From: Castor canadensis
Taxonomy: Eukaryota; Chordata; Mammalia; Rodentia; Castoridae
Assembly: GCF_047511655.1 (NCBI RefSeq)
Contig: NC_133390.1
Span: 167,978,083 to 168,042,082, forward strand
Reading direction: 5' to 3'
Length of the DNA: 64,000 nt
Both the position numbers and the translations under genes were made by a program. Under the pieces are notes generated by a model, which was given only the letters and a program-made list of their open reading frames with translations, made no database searches and had not been told where the DNA came from. The stretch's first letter is position 1. Every line of letters begins with the position of its first letter. Positions 59,969 to 64,000 of the stretch are shown in pieces.

Positions 59969-62167
59969 TAGGAGAAATGAAATTATGTCATTTGTAGGTA
60001 AATGGATGGAATTGAGGACATTACAGGGTTTTTTTTTATTTTATTGTTTTTACATTTACTTATATGCATATACATTATTTGGGCCACCCTGCCACTTCCA
60101 GGCAGAACCTGTTCCACCCTTTTGTTCTCCAACTTTGTTGAAGAAAAAAAATAAGAGATTATAAGAAAAAAATAGCGGTTTTAGCTAGTTTGAGATTAAG
60201 ACAGCTATACAGAGAGATTCCTAGTGTTGTTGCCATACATATGTGTATTACAACCCATACTGGTTCATCTCTACTAGACCTCTTTACTACTTCCTAGTCC
60301 CCTTCCCATAGTGGCCTCTGCCAGTTTAAGATTACTGCATTAGTTCCTATACAGTGAGCACATCAACCACATTCAAGATTTAGGTTTTCTTCCCTTTCCC
60401 TATTCCCGCCATCCACAGTCTCCCTCGGTGTGTGATTTAGGTCTATAATCTGCATATGATGAAGAACATGAGATTTTTGGCCTTCAGAGACTGACGGCCG
60501 AAAGTCTTCTGTATAGACTGACTAACTTCACTTAAGATGATGCTCTCCAGCTCCATCCATTTAGTTGCAAATCGCAAAATTTTATTCTTCTTTGTGGCTG
60601 AATAAAATTCATTGTGTATAAATACCACATTTTCTTAATCCATTCATCAAAACTGGGGCATCTTGGCTGTTTCCACAGCTTGGCTATTGTGAATAATACT
60701 GCAATAAACATGGGTGTGCAGGTGCCTTTCTAATAACCTGAGTCCCATTCCTTCGTGTGTATCCCTAAAAATGGTATTGCTGGATCATATGGCAGATCTA
60801 TGTTTTTTTTAAGATGCCTCCATATTATTTCTGTAGTGTTTGTACTAGCTTACATTCCCACCAACAGTGTATGAGGGTTCCTTTTTCCCTGCATCCTTGC
60901 CAACATTTTTTGTTAGTGGTGTTCTTGTTGGTAGTAATTCTAACAAGAGTAAGGTGGAATTTTACTGTGGTTTTGATTTGCATTTCCTTTATGGCCAGGG
61001 ATGGTGAGCATTTTTTTCATGTGTTTTTTGGCCATTTGAATTTCTTTCTTTGAAAAAGTTCTGTATAGTTCAATTGCCCACTTCTTTATTGGTTCATTGA
61101 TTTTGGGGGAGTTTAGTTTTTTGAGCTCCCTGTATATTCTGGTTATCAGTTCCTTGTCTGATGTATAGCTAGCAAATATTTTCTCCCATTCTGTGGGTGG
61201 TCTCTTCAATTTAAAGACCATTTCTTTTGTTGTGCAGAAGCTTTTTAATTTCATGTTGTCAGAGTTGTCAATCCTTTCTCTTAGTTGCTGGACTGCTTGA
61301 GTTCTACTGAGGAAGTCCTTGCCTGTACCTATTGCTTCCAGAGTATTCCCTTCTCTTTCCTGTACTAATCTCAAGGTTTCAGGTCTGATATTTAGATCCT
61401 TAATCCACTTTGAGTTGATAGTAACACAGAGTGACAGTCATGGATCTAGTTTCAGTTTTCTGCAGGCAGATAACCACTTTTCCCAGCAACATCTGTTGAA
61501 GAGGCTGTCTTTTCTCTAGCGTATATTTTTGATGCCTTTGTCAAAAATATGGAGGACATCATGTTAAGAGAAGTAAGCCAGGTTCAGAAAGACAAAGGCT
61601 ACATATTTCCCCTCATATGTGGAAGATAGATCTAAAAGACAAACTTATACACAAACACAAACATGATCATATACACATTTATATATAGGATATGTTTGTA
61701 ATTGTGGAAATACTCTATGGAACTTGGGGGAGGAGAGAAAGGAAAAGGGAATGGCAACAATATTGAAATCCATTATATCTGAGCAGGTAGAGGACATAAC
61801 CATATGTCCTGAAAGCTGTTGAATATTGGGGGTGGGAGGTAAGAGGTAAGGGAGAGTAACAGAGGGGCTGAACTCACAGCAGAGGCATGTCGAGAAACTC
61901 CTTTGAACATTGGTTTTGGAATTAATAATGAAAGACAGGACCGTAGGTACTTGTGGGAGGGTGGAGGGTGAATGGAGGAGATGAAGGTGAGGGAATGTGA
62001 TTGATGGACTTCATATACATGTATGAACTAGAACAGTGAAACCTCTTGCAAGTGCTTTAAGTGGGGCAGAGAAGGCATTGAGGGAGCGAGATGGTGGGGC
62101 AATCTAACTAATGTACAATGTAAGGTTATTTTGAATATATGCTATTAAAATGAAAAAATGAATAAAG
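59969..62167 (+). mobile_element. LINE-1 3' end, second layer, itself interrupted
   Basis: Plus-strand ORF2 end (GAAATTATGTCATTTGTAGG ... GAAGTAAGCCAGGTTCAGAA) and a long 3' UTR, split by the minus-strand L1 at 60024-61551. Flanks TTTCCTAGGCTAA (59956-59968) and TTTTCTAGGCTAA (62168-62180) are its target duplication. Confidence 0.82.
60024..61551 (-). mobile_element. LINE-1, third layer, minus strand
   Basis: Antisense 3' UTR and ORF2 C-terminal third. The minus frames 61374-60940 ([16 protein letters not shown]-type sequence) and 60628-60443 (FYSATKKNKILRFATK) are relics of ORF2 in separate frames. GAGGACAT occurs at 60014-60021 and 61552-61559, a short target duplication inside the second-layer L1. 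Confidence 0.85.
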
Positions 62168-62205
62168 TTTTCTAGGCTAAATGTAGAGTATTAAAGTTCC
62201 CTACT

Positions 62206-63364
62206 GAACTTAAAAAACTAAATTCTCCCAAAACTAATGAACCAATAAAGAAATGGGCATGTGAACTAAACAGAACTTTCTCAAAAGAAGAAATTCAAAT
62301 GGCCAGAAAACACATGAAAAAATGCTCACCATCTCTAGCAATAAAGGAAATGCAAATTAAAACCACACTAAGATTCCACCTCACCCCTGTTAGAATAGCC
62401 ATCATCAGCAACACCACCAACAACAGGTGTTGGCGAGGATGTGGGGAAAAAGGAACCCTTTTACACTGTTGGTGGGAATGTAGACTAGTACAACCACTCT
62501 GGAAAAAAATTTGGAGGCTACTTAAAAAGATGGACATCGATCTACCATTTGATCCAGCAATACCACTCTTGGGGATATACCCAAAAGACTGTTACTCCAG
62601 AGGCACCTGCACATCCATGTTTATTGCGGCACTATTCACAATAGCCAAGTTATGGAAACAGCCAAGATGCCCCAGCACTGACGAATGGATTAAGAAAGTG
62701 TGGTATCTATACACAATGGAATTTTATGCAGCCATGAAGAAGAACGAAATGTTATCATTCGCTGGTAAATGGATGGAATTGGAGAACATCATTCTGAGTG
62801 AGGTTAGCCTGGCTCAAAAGACCAAAAATCGTATGTTCTCCCTCATATGTGGACATTAGATCAAGGGCAAACACAACAAGGGGATTGGACTATGAGCACA
62901 TGATAAAAGCGAGAGCACACAAGGGAGGGGTGAGGATAGGTAAGACACCTAAAAAACTAGCTAGCATTTGTTGCCCTTAACGCAGAGAAACTAAAGCAGA
63001 TACCTTAAAGCAACTGAGGCCAATAGGAAAAGGGGACCAGGAACTAGAGAAAAGGTTAGATCAAAAAGAATTAACCTAGAAGGTAACACCCACACACAGG
63101 AAATCAATGTGAGTCAATGCCCTGTATAGCTATCCTTATCTCAACCAGCAAAACCCCTTGTTCCTTCCTATTATTGCTTATACTCTCTCTACAACAAAAT
63201 TAGAGATAAGGGCAAAATAGTTTCTGCTGGGTATTGAGGGGGGGAGCGGGAGGGGGTGGAGTGGGTGGTAAGGGAGGGGGTGGGGGCAGGGGGGAGAAAT
63301 GAACCAAGCCTTGTATGCACATATGAATAATAAAAGAAAAATGAAAAAAAAAAATAAAAAAAAA
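62206..63364 (+). mobile_element. Young 5'-truncated LINE-1, fourth layer
   Basis: ORF2 C-terminal frame open to 62859 (ends MFSLICGH), 3' UTR, G-rich block 63237-63296, and an A-rich tail. TAAAGTTCCCTACT flanks it exactly (62192-62205 and 63365-63378), so the insertion is recent. By eye it differs from the copy at 1-1303 at only a handful of bases. Confidence 0.95.
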
Positions 63365-63424
63365 TAAAGTTCCCTACTATTATGTTCTTTTACAATGTTT
63401 CACTGTTTAGTCATTTTCATGACT

Positions 63425-64000
63425 CTCTGTGTCACACTCTACACATTAGATAAGACTTCTCCTAGTCTTGTCATGCTGGCCTCATGTAAAAGGATCTCAC
63501 CAATCCATCCAGCCTGAGATTGAAGATGCCTCTCAAACCTTTGTATTTGTTCAAGCCTCTGTCTCTGTTTTGGTGACTCCCTGAAGGTCTGATAGGACAT
63601 TTCATGTCATGTCAGAGCCTCAAGGCCAGTAAGATGGAAGTCAGACCCTCTAGACATAGCTGGAAAGTTGAAGTACTAGACATGTACTCTAGTTCCTTCT
63701 ACACTTACGATGAAGCCAGCATGGGTGTTCCTATCCCACTTTGCTGTAAGCCAGAGACAACCCTTGTGGCACATGCCTATCCTAACAGGTTGCATCCTCT
63801 GATCCTGGAGAGACGCTGCTGGAAGTGGGCCCATTGTGTCCACCTGTGTTTTCTGTAGTCAGGAATGCAACCTGGAGAACTATTTTACTAGAGAGACAGT
63901 CTCTTGAATGGAACCTATGCAAGTTATGGTACTCAGCACATGGAAAACTCATTCCTGGAAAAATTGCTAGACATGGGTTTAATCACTGGGGCAACACAGA
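63425..64000. other. No gene recognised
   Basis: An 84-codon plus frame at 63604-63858 contains several cysteines but none in WAP or Kunitz spacing. No repeat family was identified. Confidence 0.35.

Noticed and set aside
63604-63858. Cysteine-containing 84-codon frame as another WFDC or Kunitz exon
   Set aside because: Cysteine spacing fits neither WAP nor Kunitz, and there are no flanking splice sites in a matching phase.

Overview
The window is mammalian nuclear DNA, most likely from a rodent and plausibly from the beaver/kangaroo-rat group (Castorimorpha). That reading rests on inference. The commonest SINE is a tRNA-derived ID-type element (GGCTGGTGGAGTGGCTCAAG...), alone or fused behind a B1/7SL-like unit, and the LINE-1 copies share a rodent-style G-rich 3' UTR. 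Genes are small and sparse, with short exons lost in about 60 kb of transposon-derived DNA.

Four small genes of the WAP four-disulfide core (WFDC) family can be rebuilt exon by exon. From left to right they are a minus-strand 90-residue WFDC gene of uncertain orthology (8812-6967), WFDC9 (minus, 27571-25859), WFDC10 (plus, 35301-36386) and WFDC11 (minus, 46445-45265). Order and orientation of the last three match the telomeric WFDC cluster of human 20q13 and mouse chromosome 2. Each has a signal-peptide exon joined in phase 1 to an exon holding eight cysteines in WAP spacing. Members of this cluster are mostly expressed in epididymis and testis as secreted protease-inhibitor or antimicrobial-like proteins. 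WFDC11 carries an in-frame TGA straight after its first WAP cysteine, where relatives have tryptophan, so it is called a pseudogene.

The rest is layered repeats. 0-5 kb: L1 copies of three ages. 5-9 kb: the first WFDC gene with SINEs. 9-24 kb: old L1/HAL1 DNA with two young L1s inserted at one duplicated target, a multimeric SINE, a MaLR LTR, a hAT-like element and a 240-bp inverted repeat. 25-29 kb: WFDC9. 29-35 kb: old repeats and MaLR LTRs. 35-37 kb: WFDC10. 37-44 kb: MaLR and hAT-like repeats, an old L1 with an AT microsatellite, and a degenerate minisatellite. 45-46.5 kb: WFDC11. 47-64 kb: old L1, a pair of oppositely oriented L1s inside an older L1, and a four-layer L1 nest ending in a near-perfect copy of the L1 at the left edge.

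No bacterial-type system, CRISPR array, rRNA or convincing tRNA gene was found. The most informative items are the left-hand WFDC gene, the WFDC11 nonsense codon, the stop/splice-donor overlap in WFDC9 and WFDC10, and several transposition events that can be read from target duplications. Repeat family names come from memory of consensus sequences; repeat edges without target duplications are good to a few tens of bases.
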